Source: Streptomyces lydicus
Lineage (GTDB): Bacteria; Actinomycetota; Actinomycetes; Streptomycetales; Streptomycetaceae
Direction: 5' to 3'
Assembly: GCF_000717345.1 (NCBI RefSeq)
Contig: NZ_JNZA01000058.1
Span: forward strand, 1 to 32,275
Length of the DNA: 32,275 nucleotides
Part shown: piece by piece, positions 1-7,908 of the stretch
Numbering within the stretch: the first letter of the stretch is position 1
Layout of the letters: every line of letters starts with the position of its first letter
Made by a program: the position numbers and the translations under genes
Notes under the pieces: model-generated
Databases searched by the model: none
What the model was told of the DNA's origin: nothing
Seen by the model: only the letters and a program-made list of their open reading frames with translations

Positions 1-56
1 ACGGCATACGAGATGCTCAGGAGTCTCGTGGGCTCGGAGATGTGTATAAGAGACAG
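1..56 (+). other. Illumina Nextera i7 adapter (sequencing artefact)
   Basis: These bases are not genomic. Positions 1-14 match the end of the P7 flow-cell primer, 15-22 are an 8-nt index (GCTCAGGA, which as I recall is the oligo-strand form of Nextera index N704), 23-37 are the Nextera read-2 sequence GTCTCGTGGGCTCGG, and 38-56 are the 19-bp Tn5 mosaic end AGATGTGTATAAGAGACAG. Translation gives the familiar contaminant peptides ending MCIRDS (plus) and SPSPRDS (minus). Genomic sequence begins at 57, so this is an untrimmed contig end. Confidence 0.98.
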
Positions 57-100
57 CCCCACCCCCACTCCACCCTCGTCCCACGCCACTGACACACCGA

Positions 101-127
101 CGCGGCGGCGCCCCCGGCACCGCCGCG
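101..127 (-). terminator. Stem-loop downstream of the 5'-nucleotidase
   Basis: CGCGGCGG (101-108) pairs perfectly with CCGCCGCG (120-127), and inner pairs continue after one mismatch. It lies about 17 nt beyond the stop codon of the minus-strand nucleotidase gene. There is no U-tract, as is common for streptomycete terminators. The stem is short, so the call is moderate. Confidence 0.4.
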
Positions 128-144
128 CCCCCACACACCCCGGC

Positions 145-1950
145 TCAGAACACCGGCACCCCGTCCCGCGTCAACCGCCAGTCCACCGAAGCGAACACCG
201 ACCCGTCGATCACCTTCGCCTCCTGAACCCAACCGATGATCAAATTCCGGATCTCGTCCGACGTGGACCACACCTGCTCCGCCGCCGCCACATGCGGAAA
301 ATTCCCCCCACCACTCGCCCGATAATTGTTCACCGCCAGCACGAAACGCGCCCCATCCGCCACCGGCTTCCCCTCGAACAACAACTTCCCGATCCGCTGC
401 CCCGCCGGCTTCGCAATATCGATCTCGTACGAGACCCCGCACACCACGTCATAGTTGTAATCCGGCGTCCCCTCCGCATTCGTGATCCCCGATGGATCCA
501 CCGGACCCCCGGCCGCCGTCCGCACGTAATACCGCGCAGAAAACTCCAGATAATCCCGCAATTGCGCCCCGGTCAGAACCCGCGCCTCCAACGTGTTGTC
601 GAACGGATACAGCGCAGCCATCGACCGGATCGTCACATCCCCCTCCGGCACCCGCGCCGTACGCGAAAAACACGACGCCTGCGACAACACCGGCAACGAC
701 GCGTACGCCGACCCCGCCAACGCCTTGCGCACCACCTCAGCCTGCACGAACGCGATGAAGTCCAGAATCGCCGTGTCCCGCACCGGCGCCTCCGCCGCCG
801 TCATCTCCGCCTTCGACCGGCCGATCACCCGGTTCACATACGCCACGACCTTCCGGTGCTCCGCCCGCAGCAAACCCGTGATCCGCGCATCCTCCGCCAC
901 CGCATTCGAATTCAACACCCGCGAACCGACCGACCCCACCTCCCAACGGCCACCCCGCCACTCCACCACCACATCGAAAAGCGTCAGCCGCTGCCCCCAC
1001 TTCAACGGCTCCGACAGCACCACCTCCCGACCGGTCTCCGCATTCACCACCCGCCGCTCGGGAATCTCCACATGCGCATGCCCCACCAAAATCGCATCGA
1101 TCCCCGGCACCCGCTCCGCCACCAGCGCCGCCGCATTCTCCACATACGGCAACTGATCCCCGTACGACGACGTACCGCTGGCCCCCGAATGCGCCGCCAC
1201 GACCACCACGTCCGCACCCATCGACCGCAGCCTCGGCACCCACTTCGCCGCCTGCTCCACCAGCCCCGGGAACGCCAGCTTCCCCTGCACATGCGCCTTG
1301 TCCCAGATCGCGATCCCCGGGTTCGTCAACCCCAGCACCGCCACGGTCACCACCCGCCCCCGCGGTGAACGCAACCGCTTCAGCACATACGGCCGGAACG
1401 CCGGCCGCAACGACCTGGCATCCACCGCATTCGCGCCCAGCAGCGGAAAATCACAGCTCTCCTCGAACTTCCGCAGCACCGGAATCCCGTAATTGAACTC
1501 GTGATTCCCCAGCGCCGCCGCGTCATAGCCGATCGCATTCATCGCCCGCGCCATCGGATGCACCGGCCCGCCCGGATCCGTGATCGGATCGACCTTCGCG
1601 TAGTAATAGGCCAGTTGCGTACCCTGAATGGTGTCGCCCGCGTCGATCAGCAGCGTGTTGTGCCGGCCCTTCTCCCGCCGCACCCGCGACACCAGCGTCG
1701 AAATCTTCGCCAGCCCCACATCATTGCGATCCCGGTCGTCGAACTCGGCATCCGTCGCGTAGTCCCAGTTGAAGACGTTGCCGTGCAGATCCGTCGTCCC
1801 CATCACCGTGAACGCGTACCGCTCCGCCCCGTGACCGCCCCCGGGCCCCTCCACCGCCGCGGCCGCCGGCACCCCGCCGGCCCCCGCGAGCGCCATCCCC
1901 GCCCCCGTCACCACAGAACCCTCCAGGAACTTCCTACGGTCGAGCGACAT
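145..1950 (-). CDS. Secreted bifunctional 5'-nucleotidase / metallophosphoesterase (UshA/CpdB-like)
   Basis: The 601-aa protein should remove phosphate from extracellular nucleotides or 2',3'-cyclic nucleotides for salvage. It starts with a twin-arginine signal (DRRKFLEG at residues 4-11, then an Ala/Gly hydrophobic stretch to about residue 33), so it is exported folded by Tat. The N-terminal calcineurin-like domain carries the dimetal motifs in order: GTTDLHGN (D54, H56), DAGDTIQGT, GNHEFNYG, VVAAHSG and LVGHAHVE. The C-terminal half, with a YPFDN and RASGGGNF-type substrate site, is the 5_nucleotid_C domain. The frame stays open for 79 codons upstream, but ATG at 1950 is chosen because it gives the Tat signal and has AAGGGAG just upstream. 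The gene is divergent from the SIMPL gene across 175 nt. Exact substrate cannot be read from sequence. Confidence 0.93.
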   Translation of the reverse strand: MSLDRRKFLEGSVVTGAGMALAGAGGVPAAAAVEGPGGGHGAERYAFTVMGTTDLHGNVFNWDYATDAEFDDRDRNDVGLAKISTLVSRVRREKGRHNTLLIDAGDTIQGTQLAYYYAKVDPITDPGGPVHPMARAMNAIGYDAAALGNHEFNYGIPVLRKFEESCDFPLLGANAVDARSLRPAFRPYVLKRLRSPRGRVVTVAVLGLTNPGIAIWDKAHVQGKLAFPGLVEQAAKWVPRLRSMGADVVVVAAHSGASGTSSYGDQLPYVENAAALVAERVPGIDAILVGHAHVEIPERRVVNAETGREVVLSEPLKWGQRLTLFDVVVEWRGGRWEVGSVGSRVLNSNAVAEDARITGLLRAEHRKVVAYVNRVIGRSKAEMTAAEAPVRDTAILDFIAFVQAEVVRKALAGSAYASLPVLSQASCFSRTARVPEGDVTIRSMAALYPFDNTLEARVLTGAQLRDYLEFSARYYVRTAAGGPVDPSGITNAEGTPDYNYDVVCGVSYEIDIAKPAGQRIGKLLFEGKPVADGARFVLAVNNYRASGGGNFPHVAAAEQVWSTSDEIRNLIIGWVQEAKVIDGSVFASVDWRLTRDGVPVF

Positions 1951-2125
1951 GCCAACTCCCTTGAACCGACACGGAAAAGCCTCACCGCACACCCGCGGCG
2001 ACGCGCGTAGATTCTGGCCCGGCCCGCCCGTACGCAACACCCCTACCGCCCCACCGACCCGAACTCCCACCCCACCGCCCCCCGATATGCAACCCTTCGC
2101 CCACCCACACCCCGAGGAGCCACCC

Positions 2126-2878
2126 ATGACCGACCCCACCCACGACGCACCCATCGAAGACACCCCCATCGACACCACCCCCACCACCGCACCCGCCCCG
2201 CTGCCCTACGGCACCCCCGACGCGCCCCGCCTCGCCGTACGCGGCGAAGCCCGCCTCGAAGTCGACCCCGAAATCGCCCGCATCACCGTCACCGTCAGCG
2301 CCCGCGGCACCGACCGCACCGCCGCCCTCACCGACCTCACCCACCGCAACGACCAAGCCCTCACCCTCCTCAAGAGCTACGGCGACGCCCTCGAAAAACT
2401 CGAAACCGGCGCCTTCAGCCTCACCCCCGAACTCACCGACAAAGGCCGCCACGAACGCATCCGCGCCTACCACGGACGCGTCAGCCACACCGCCACCCTC
2501 AACGACTTCACCACCCTCGGCGAACTCACCACCCGCCTCGCCGACCTCGACCTCACCCGCATCGACGGCCCCTGGTGGGCCCTGCGCGCCGACTCACCCG
2601 CCCACCGGGCCGCCCGCACCCAAGCCGTCCACGAAGCCGTCCAGCGCGCCCGCGAATACGCCGAAGCCCTCGGCGCCCGCCTCGACGCCGTCCTCGAAAT
2701 CGCCGACCTCGGCGCCGAGAACACCACCCCCGCCGCCGGCCCCGCCATGCGCTCCTTCGCCGGCTACGGCGGCGCCGCCGTCCAGGAATCCGCTCCCGCC
2801 CTCGACCTCGAACCCCAGCGCCAGACCGTCTACGCCAATGTCAACGCGCGCTTTACGATGACCCGTCCCGCACTGTGA
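2126..2878 (+). CDS. SIMPL domain (DUF541) protein
   Basis: This is a 250-aa protein of the SIMPL/DUF541 family, whose molecular role is poorly known; members elsewhere are linked to oxidative stress and envelope functions. After a Pro/Thr/Asp-rich 35-residue head, the SIMPL core begins at LAVRGEARLEVDPEIARITV and ends with the typical beta-strand QTVYANVNARFTM. There is no signal peptide or membrane segment, so it is probably cytoplasmic, unlike many exported relatives. ATG 2126 is preceded by GAGGAGC at a good distance; the same frame is open upstream to 1949 but lacks a ribosome site there. Codon choice is extremely C-rich, like the neighbouring nucleotidase region. It is followed by a 145-nt gap and pyk. 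Confidence 0.85.
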   Translation: MTDPTHDAPIEDTPIDTTPTTAPAPLPYGTPDAPRLAVRGEARLEVDPEIARITVTVSARGTDRTAALTDLTHRNDQALTLLKSYGDALEKLETGAFSLTPELTDKGRHERIRAYHGRVSHTATLNDFTTLGELTTRLADLDLTRIDGPWWALRADSPAHRAARTQAVHEAVQRAREYAEALGARLDAVLEIADLGAENTTPAAGPAMRSFAGYGGAAVQESAPALDLEPQRQTVYANVNARFTMTRPAL

Positions 2879-3011
2879 GACCGCACCCCGCGAAGATGTA
2901 ATTCCGCTCATCGGAGCGGGCCCCCGCGCATTCCATTACTTGTCAACAGCCTTTCATCAAGCGCTCGTTGAGCAGTCACTTCTTCACAGTCCCCTACCGC
3001 CCGGTAAGTCA

Positions 3012-3023
3012 TAGAGTCGAAAC
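3012..3023 (+). promoter_or_regulatory. Candidate leaderless -10 element of pyk
   Basis: TAGAGT at 3012-3017 fits the actinobacterial TANNNT -10 and ends 6 nt before the pyk ATG. There is no Shine-Dalgarno sequence in that gap, so transcription may begin at the start codon. No convincing -35 lies 17-18 nt upstream. This is inferred from spacing alone. Confidence 0.4.
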
Positions 3024-4457
3024 ATGCGCCGAGCAAAGATCGTCTGCACACTGGGACCCGCCACCGACTCGTACGAGCAGATCAAAGCCCTCGTCGAAGC
3101 CGGAATGGACATCGCCCGCTTCAACCTCAGCCACGGCACCTACGCCGATCACGAAGCGCGCTTCGACCGGGTCCGCAAAGCATCCGAAGAAACCCGCCGC
3201 AGCGTCGGCATCCTCGCCGACCTTCAAGGTCCGAAGATCCGCCTCGGCCGATTCCGCGAAGGCCCGGTACTTCTCGAACGCGACGACGAGTTCACCATCA
3301 CCGTCGAACCGTCCGTCGAAGGCGACCGCCACCTCTGCGGCACCACCTACCCGGGCCTCGCCGCCGACGTCACCACCGGCGAACGCATCCTCGTCGACGA
3401 CGGCAAGGTGACCCTGGAGGTCACCGGCGTCGACGGACCCCGTGTCCGCACCAAGGTCATCGAAGGCGGCATGGTCTCCGACCACAAGGGCCTCAACCTC
3501 CCCGGCGTCGCCGTCTCCGTCCCCGCCCTCTCCGGCAAGGACGAGGACGACCTCCGCTGGGCCCTGCGCTACGGCGCCGACATCATCGCCCTGTCCTTCG
3601 TCCGCAGCGGCCGCGACATCGAGGACGTCCACCGCATCATGCGCGAAGAGGACCGCTTCCTCCCCGTCATCGCCAAGGTCGAAAAGCCCCAGGCCGTCGA
3701 CAACATCGACGACATCGTCGCCGCCTTCGACGGCATCATGGTCGCCCGCGGCGACCTCGGCGTCGAAATGCCCCTGGAAACCGTCCCGATCGTCCAGAAG
3801 CGCGCCGTCAAACTCGCCAAGCGCAACGCCAAACCGGTCATCGTCGCCACCCAGATGCTCGACTCGATGATCGACAACTCCCGCCCCACCCGCGCCGAAG
3901 CCTCCGACGTCGCCAACGCCGTCATCGACGGCACCGACGCCGTGATGCTCTCCGGCGAGACCAGCGTCGGCAAATACCCCACCGAGACCGTCAAGACCAT
4001 GAGCCGCATCGTCGAAGCGGCAGAGGAAGACATCCTCGCCAAGGGCCTCCCGCCGCTCACCGAGACCAGCAAGCCCCGCACCCAGGGCGGCGCCGTCGCC
4101 CGCGCCGCCGCCGAAATGGGCGACTTCCTCGGCGCCAAGTTCCTCGTCGCCTTCACGCAGTCCGGCGACACCGTCCGCCGGCTCTCCCGTTACCGCTCAC
4201 CCATCCCGCTGCTGGCCTTCACCCCCGACACCGCCACCCGCTCCCAGCTCAACGTCAGCTGGGGCGTGGAGACCTTCCTCGGCCCCACCGTCAACTCCAC
4301 CGACGAGATGGTCGCCCAGGTCGACGAGCACCTGCTGAAGATCGGCCGCTGCCAGAAGGGCGACGTCGTCATCATCACCGCCGGCTCCCCGCCCGGAGTC
4401 GCCGGCTCCACCAACCTTGTCCGCGTCCACCACATCGGCGAGTCCGACACCCCGTAG
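3024..4457 (+). CDS. pyk: Pyruvate kinase
   Basis: Converts phosphoenolpyruvate and ADP to pyruvate and ATP, the last step of glycolysis. The 477-aa length is normal. The sequence opens MRRAKIVCTLGPAT with the active-site ARFNLSHG (R32, N34, S36, H37). It continues with the small B domain (about 70-165), then IAKVEKPQA, MVARGDLGVEMP (Mg/K site) and the MLDSMIDNSRPTRAEASDVA signature. The C-terminal domain (about 345-477) would hold the allosteric site. No recognisable ribosome site precedes ATG 3024, but a TAGAGT hexamer sits 6 nt upstream, consistent with a leaderless transcript. It converges on the LAGLIDADG-type gene with only 50 nt between them and no obvious terminator. Streptomycetes usually carry two pyk paralogs; which one this is cannot be told here. 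Confidence 0.97.
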   Translation: MRRAKIVCTLGPATDSYEQIKALVEAGMDIARFNLSHGTYADHEARFDRVRKASEETRRSVGILADLQGPKIRLGRFREGPVLLERDDEFTITVEPSVEGDRHLCGTTYPGLAADVTTGERILVDDGKVTLEVTGVDGPRVRTKVIEGGMVSDHKGLNLPGVAVSVPALSGKDEDDLRWALRYGADIIALSFVRSGRDIEDVHRIMREEDRFLPVIAKVEKPQAVDNIDDIVAAFDGIMVARGDLGVEMPLETVPIVQKRAVKLAKRNAKPVIVATQMLDSMIDNSRPTRAEASDVANAVIDGTDAVMLSGETSVGKYPTETVKTMSRIVEAAEEDILAKGLPPLTETSKPRTQGGAVARAAAEMGDFLGAKFLVAFTQSGDTVRRLSRYRSPIPLLAFTPDTATRSQLNVSWGVETFLGPTVNSTDEMVAQVDEHLLKIGRCQKGDVVIITAGSPPGVAGSTNLVRVHHIGESDTP

Positions 4458-4507
4458 CCCCACCCGCACCAGATCCCGCTGGGCCGAGGTCCTGACTGCC
4501 GTCCCTG

Positions 4508-5296
4508 TCAGTACTTCGGCCCGATGTGTTGGTCCATGAGGGCGACGGAGGCTCTGCGCGCGACCGAGATGTTGAACGGGTCGCTTCCCCTCGCCAGTAC
4601 GGTCCACTCGACGCCGACCTTGGTGAGGGTGTCCGAGAAGAGGCGTCGGATGTCATCGGACTTGTTGGTGAAGAAGTACCGCGGGTACTCGTACCGTTTG
4701 CGTTCGCCGCCGACCGTCCTGGTCGTCCAGTTGGTGATCCGGCAGCCGTCGGAGTGGATGAGCCCGCGGAGGAATTCCCAGGGATGCGCGTCCACGATCT
4801 GCTGCTGCCAGCCTTCGAGGACGATCGGCCGCTCGTGCTTCTTGCCGGGCCCGTGCTGCGGGAACAGGCACCATAAGTGCTTCGAATAGACCTTCACGTT
4901 GTGGCAGCCGGTTCTGCGCACCCGGCATACGGAGTTGTCGGGGAAGACCGCGCGCATCGCGGCTTCACAGGCATCCATGAGGCCCGGCCAGTCGTCACCG
5001 CACGCGATCATCAGACTCGGTACCCGGTGCGCCGAGTACTGGATGATGTGGCCGTCACCGAGGTAGAGGGCGAGCAGATAGGAGTACGCCGCTGCGTCGA
5101 GTTCGCGCCCGTCGCACCGCGGGCATGCCGGCTTGTGGGCGCCCGGACACTCTCCGCGCCTGGCGCGGTCCATGTGCCGCCAGTAGCTGACCGTGCCGAG
5201 GGGGACGCCCAATGCGCGGGCCACGTCTGCGTTCCTTGCCCCCGCGCGGAGCCGGGCGAGCGCCTCGTGTCGTACGTCTGTGCCGTGGAAGTTCAT
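4508..5296 (-). CDS. Free-standing HTH + two-motif LAGLIDADG-type protein
   Basis: This 262-aa protein is probably a homing-endonuclease-derived DNA-binding protein. An N-terminal helix-turn-helix (about 8-42, ending GVPLGTVSYWRHMDR) is followed by a possible zinc knuckle C50-x3-H54-x3-C58-x2-C61. Two LAGLIDADG-like helices then follow, LLALYLGDG (74-82, acidic D81) and LRGLIHSDG (176-184, D183), spaced about 100 residues apart as in single-chain enzymes. Both catalytic-position acidic residues are present, so nuclease activity is not excluded. It is not inside an intron or intein. It lies 85 nt downstream of tRNA-Leu(CAA) on the same strand, with an 8-bp inverted repeat just before its start and only a weak ribosome site (GAGTG). 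Such proteins may be annotated in genomes as transcriptional regulators. Whether it cuts, binds or regulates is unknown. Confidence 0.75.
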   Translation of the reverse strand: MNFHGTDVRHEALARLRAGARNADVARALGVPLGTVSYWRHMDRARRGECPGAHKPACPRCDGRELDAAAYSYLLALYLGDGHIIQYSAHRVPSLMIACGDDWPGLMDACEAAMRAVFPDNSVCRVRRTGCHNVKVYSKHLWCLFPQHGPGKKHERPIVLEGWQQQIVDAHPWEFLRGLIHSDGCRITNWTTRTVGGERKRYEYPRYFFTNKSDDIRRLFSDTLTKVGVEWTVLARGSDPFNISVARRASVALMDQHIGPKY

Positions 5297-5302
5297 GACA
5301 TC

Positions 5303-5332
5303 ACTCTGCGTGACGGAATGTAGGCGCAGAGT
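5303..5332 (-). promoter_or_regulatory. Inverted repeat in the leader of the LAGLIDADG-type gene
   Basis: ACTCTGCG (5303-5310) and CGCAGAGT (5325-5332) are perfect 8-bp inverted arms with a 14-nt spacer. The proximal arm ends 6 nt before the ATG at 5296 and covers the only purine-rich ribosome-site candidate. It could be an operator for the encoded HTH protein or an RNA hairpin hiding the ribosome site. The position is seen; the function is inferred. Confidence 0.4.
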
Positions 5333-5381
5333 AAAAGTCGCGGATAATTCACGAGAACGCGAAATTCCGCTTTTTCAGAGG

Positions 5382-5464
5382 TGCCGGGTGCGGGACTCGA
5401 ACCCGCAAGCCCTCTCGGGCAGATGTGTTTGAGACATCCGTGTATGCCATTCCACCAACCCGGC
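5382..5464 (-). tRNA. tRNA-Leu (anticodon CAA, reads UUG)
   Basis: On the minus strand the 7-bp acceptor GCCGGGT/ACCCGGC closes the cloverleaf. The anticodon stem GATGT/ACATC holds the loop CTCAAAC with anticodon CAA. The long variable arm TGCCCGAGAGGGCT marks a class II tRNA, and the T-arm is GCGGG-TTCGAGT-CCCGC. The discriminator is A, as expected for leucine, and CCA is not encoded. Length is 83 nt. A -10-like TATGGT (minus strand of 5480-5485) lies about 16 nt upstream. The LAGLIDADG-type gene follows in the same direction. Confidence 0.95.
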
Positions 5465-5554
5465 CGGTTGGCCAGAGACACCATACCGTGTACGTCACCA
5501 CAGCCGCCTCTAGGTAGGCTGCAAGGGCACCACCTGCCTGGAACGAGGAGACCC

Positions 5555-6208
5555 GTGAGCGCCGCCGAGCCCGAGCAGCCCGTCGCCGATGACGATCAGT
5601 CGCATGTCCCGCCGCTGACCACGCGCGTCGTGATCGCCGAGGACGAGGCCCTCATCCGTCTCGACCTCAAAGAGATGCTGGAGGAAGAGGGCTACACCGT
5701 CGTCGGTGAGGCCGGGGACGGGCAGACCGCCGTGGAGCTGGCCCGGGAGCACCGCCCCGACCTGGTGATCCTGGACGTCAAGATGCCGGTGCTGGACGGC
5801 ATCTCGGCGGCCGAGAAGATCGCCGAGGAGAGCATCGCCCCGGTGCTGATGCTGACCGCGTTCTCGCAGCGCGAGCTGGTGGAACGGGCCCGGGACGCGG
5901 GCGCGATGGCGTATCTGGTGAAGCCGTTCTCGAAGAGCGACGTCGTGCCGGCGATCGAGATGGCAGTGAGCCGGTTCACCGAGCTGAAGACGCTGGAGAA
6001 GGAGGTCGCGGACCTCACCCAGCGGCTGGAGACGCGGAAGCTGGTCGACCGCGCGAAGAGCATTCTGCAGACGCAGTACGGGCTGACGGAGCCGGCCGCG
6101 TTCCGGTGGATCCAGAAGACGTCGATGGACCGCCGGCTGTCGATGCAGCAGGTGGCCGAGGCGGTCATCGAGGACGCCGAGGAGAAGAAGCAGCAGAAGA
6201 AGGACTAG
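5555..6208 (+). CDS. pdtaR: ANTAR-domain response regulator (PdtaR-like)
   Basis: This 217-aa two-component regulator acts on RNA rather than DNA. The receiver domain (about 23-140) has the acidic pocket E29/D30, the phospho-acceptor D74 in VILDVKMP, T101, and K123 in LVKPFSK. A coiled linker (about 143-160) leads into an ANTAR domain (about 155-212) with the signature VDRAKSILQTQYGLTEPAAF and a WIQKTSMDRRLSMQQVAEAV continuation. ANTAR domains bind paired hexaloop RNA hairpins and prevent transcription termination. The closest known relative is mycobacterial PdtaR (Rv1626), controlled by the kinase PdtaS; no kinase is encoded nearby. GTG 5555 is chosen for the GAGGAG site 5 nt upstream; the upstream open frame runs into the tRNA. 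It converges on livF across a strong hairpin. Confidence 0.92.
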   Translation: MSAAEPEQPVADDDQSHVPPLTTRVVIAEDEALIRLDLKEMLEEEGYTVVGEAGDGQTAVELAREHRPDLVILDVKMPVLDGISAAEKIAEESIAPVLMLTAFSQRELVERARDAGAMAYLVKPFSKSDVVPAIEMAVSRFTELKTLEKEVADLTQRLETRKLVDRAKSILQTQYGLTEPAAFRWIQKTSMDRRLSMQQVAEAVIEDAEEKKQQKKD

Positions 6209-6229
6209 CGCGCTGCGTGGCGTGTGGGA

Positions 6230-6264
6230 GCGGCCCCGTACCGAGGTGATCGGTACGGGGCCGC
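6230..6264. terminator. Bidirectional terminator between pdtaR and livF
   Basis: GCGGCCCCGTACCG (6230-6243) pairs perfectly over 14 bp with CGGTACGGGGCCGC (6251-6264), leaving a 7-nt loop. It lies in the 81-nt gap between convergent genes, 22 nt after the pdtaR stop and 26 nt after the livF stop, so it can end both transcripts. U-tracts are minimal. Confidence 0.8.
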
Positions 6265-6289
6265 TTCGTGCGGTGCGGGCCGTGCGGGG

Positions 6290-7002
<713 letters not shown>

Positions 7003-7006
<4 letters not shown>

Positions 7007-7908
7007 GGGGTGTCTCCGCTCTCTGCGGACTCGGCGGTGGCTGCCCCGGCCGGGGGTGTTTCCGGGTCGGCGTCCGTCGGTGTGTCGTCGACGGGGGTGC
7101 CCAGGTAGGCGGCGATGACGCGTTCGTCGGCCTGGACGACGTCGGCGGTGCCTTCGACGAGTTTCTGGCCCTGGACGAGGACGGCGACGCGGTCGCAGAG
7201 GTTGAAGATGAAGCGCATGTCGTGCTCGATGACGAGGACGGCGGTGCCCTGGGCGCGGATGGCGAGGACGAGGTCCTGGGTGGCGCGGGTTTCCTGGGGG
7301 TTCATGCCGGCGGTGGGTTCGTCCAGGAGGAGCAGACCGGGCTCGCTGGCGAGGGCGCGGGCGATTTCGAGCTTGCGCTGTTCGCCGTAGGGGAGGTTGC
7401 GGGCGAGGTGGTCGCGTTTGTGGGCGAGGCCGGTGAACTCCAGGAGTTCCATGGCGCGTTCTTCGCTGCCGCGTTCGGCTTTTTTGAATCCGGGGCCGCG
7501 GAGGAGGGCGGACCAGAGCCCTTCCTTGGTGCGGGTGTGCCGTCCGACGAGGACGTTTTCGAGGACGGTCATGTTGGCGAAGAGGCGGATGTTCTGGAAG
7601 GTGCGGGCGATGCCGGCTTGGGTGACGAGGTGGGGTTTGCGGGAGAGGCGGGTGCCTCGGTAGCTGACGGTGCCTTCGGTGGGGACGTAGAGCCCGGTGA
7701 GGCAGTTGAAGAAGGTGGTTTTTCCGGCTCCGTTGGGGCCGATGAGGCCGACGATTTCGCCGGTGTTGACGGTGAGGTCGACGCCCCGTACGGCGGTGAG
7801 TCCGCCGAAGCGCATGGTGACGCCGTCGGCCTTGAGGACGGTGCCGTCGCCGGTGGCGGCGTTGTCAGTGGTGGGTGCGAGGGTGGGTGGTGTGGTCATG
7901 GTCGTCAC
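7003..7908 (-). CDS. livG: Branched-chain amino acid ABC transporter ATPase LivG
   Basis: This 301-aa partner ATPase has Walker A GPNGAGKTT (57-65), the LivG-type degenerate signature NLPYGEQRKLEIARAL, Walker B LLLLDEPTAGMNP and the H-loop VIEHDMRF. It has non-conserved tails at both ends: about 22 N-terminal residues rich in Thr/Pro, and about 30 C-terminal residues rich in Asp, Thr, Pro and Ala. The GTG start at 7908 overlaps the livM stop as GTGA; an in-frame ATG nine bases later (7899) is the alternative start. Its own stop overlaps the livF start by 4 nt. Confidence 0.93.

Noticed and set aside
13..1368. A 451-codon plus-strand frame starting in the adapter
   Set aside because: It begins in adapter sequence, is Arg/Pro/His-rich, and is antisense to a clear 5'-nucleotidase.
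4508..5464. Integrative element at tRNA-Leu
   Set aside because: No integrase, no duplicated tRNA 3' end and no foreign base composition were seen, so the LAGLIDADG-type gene is not taken as part of a mobile island.
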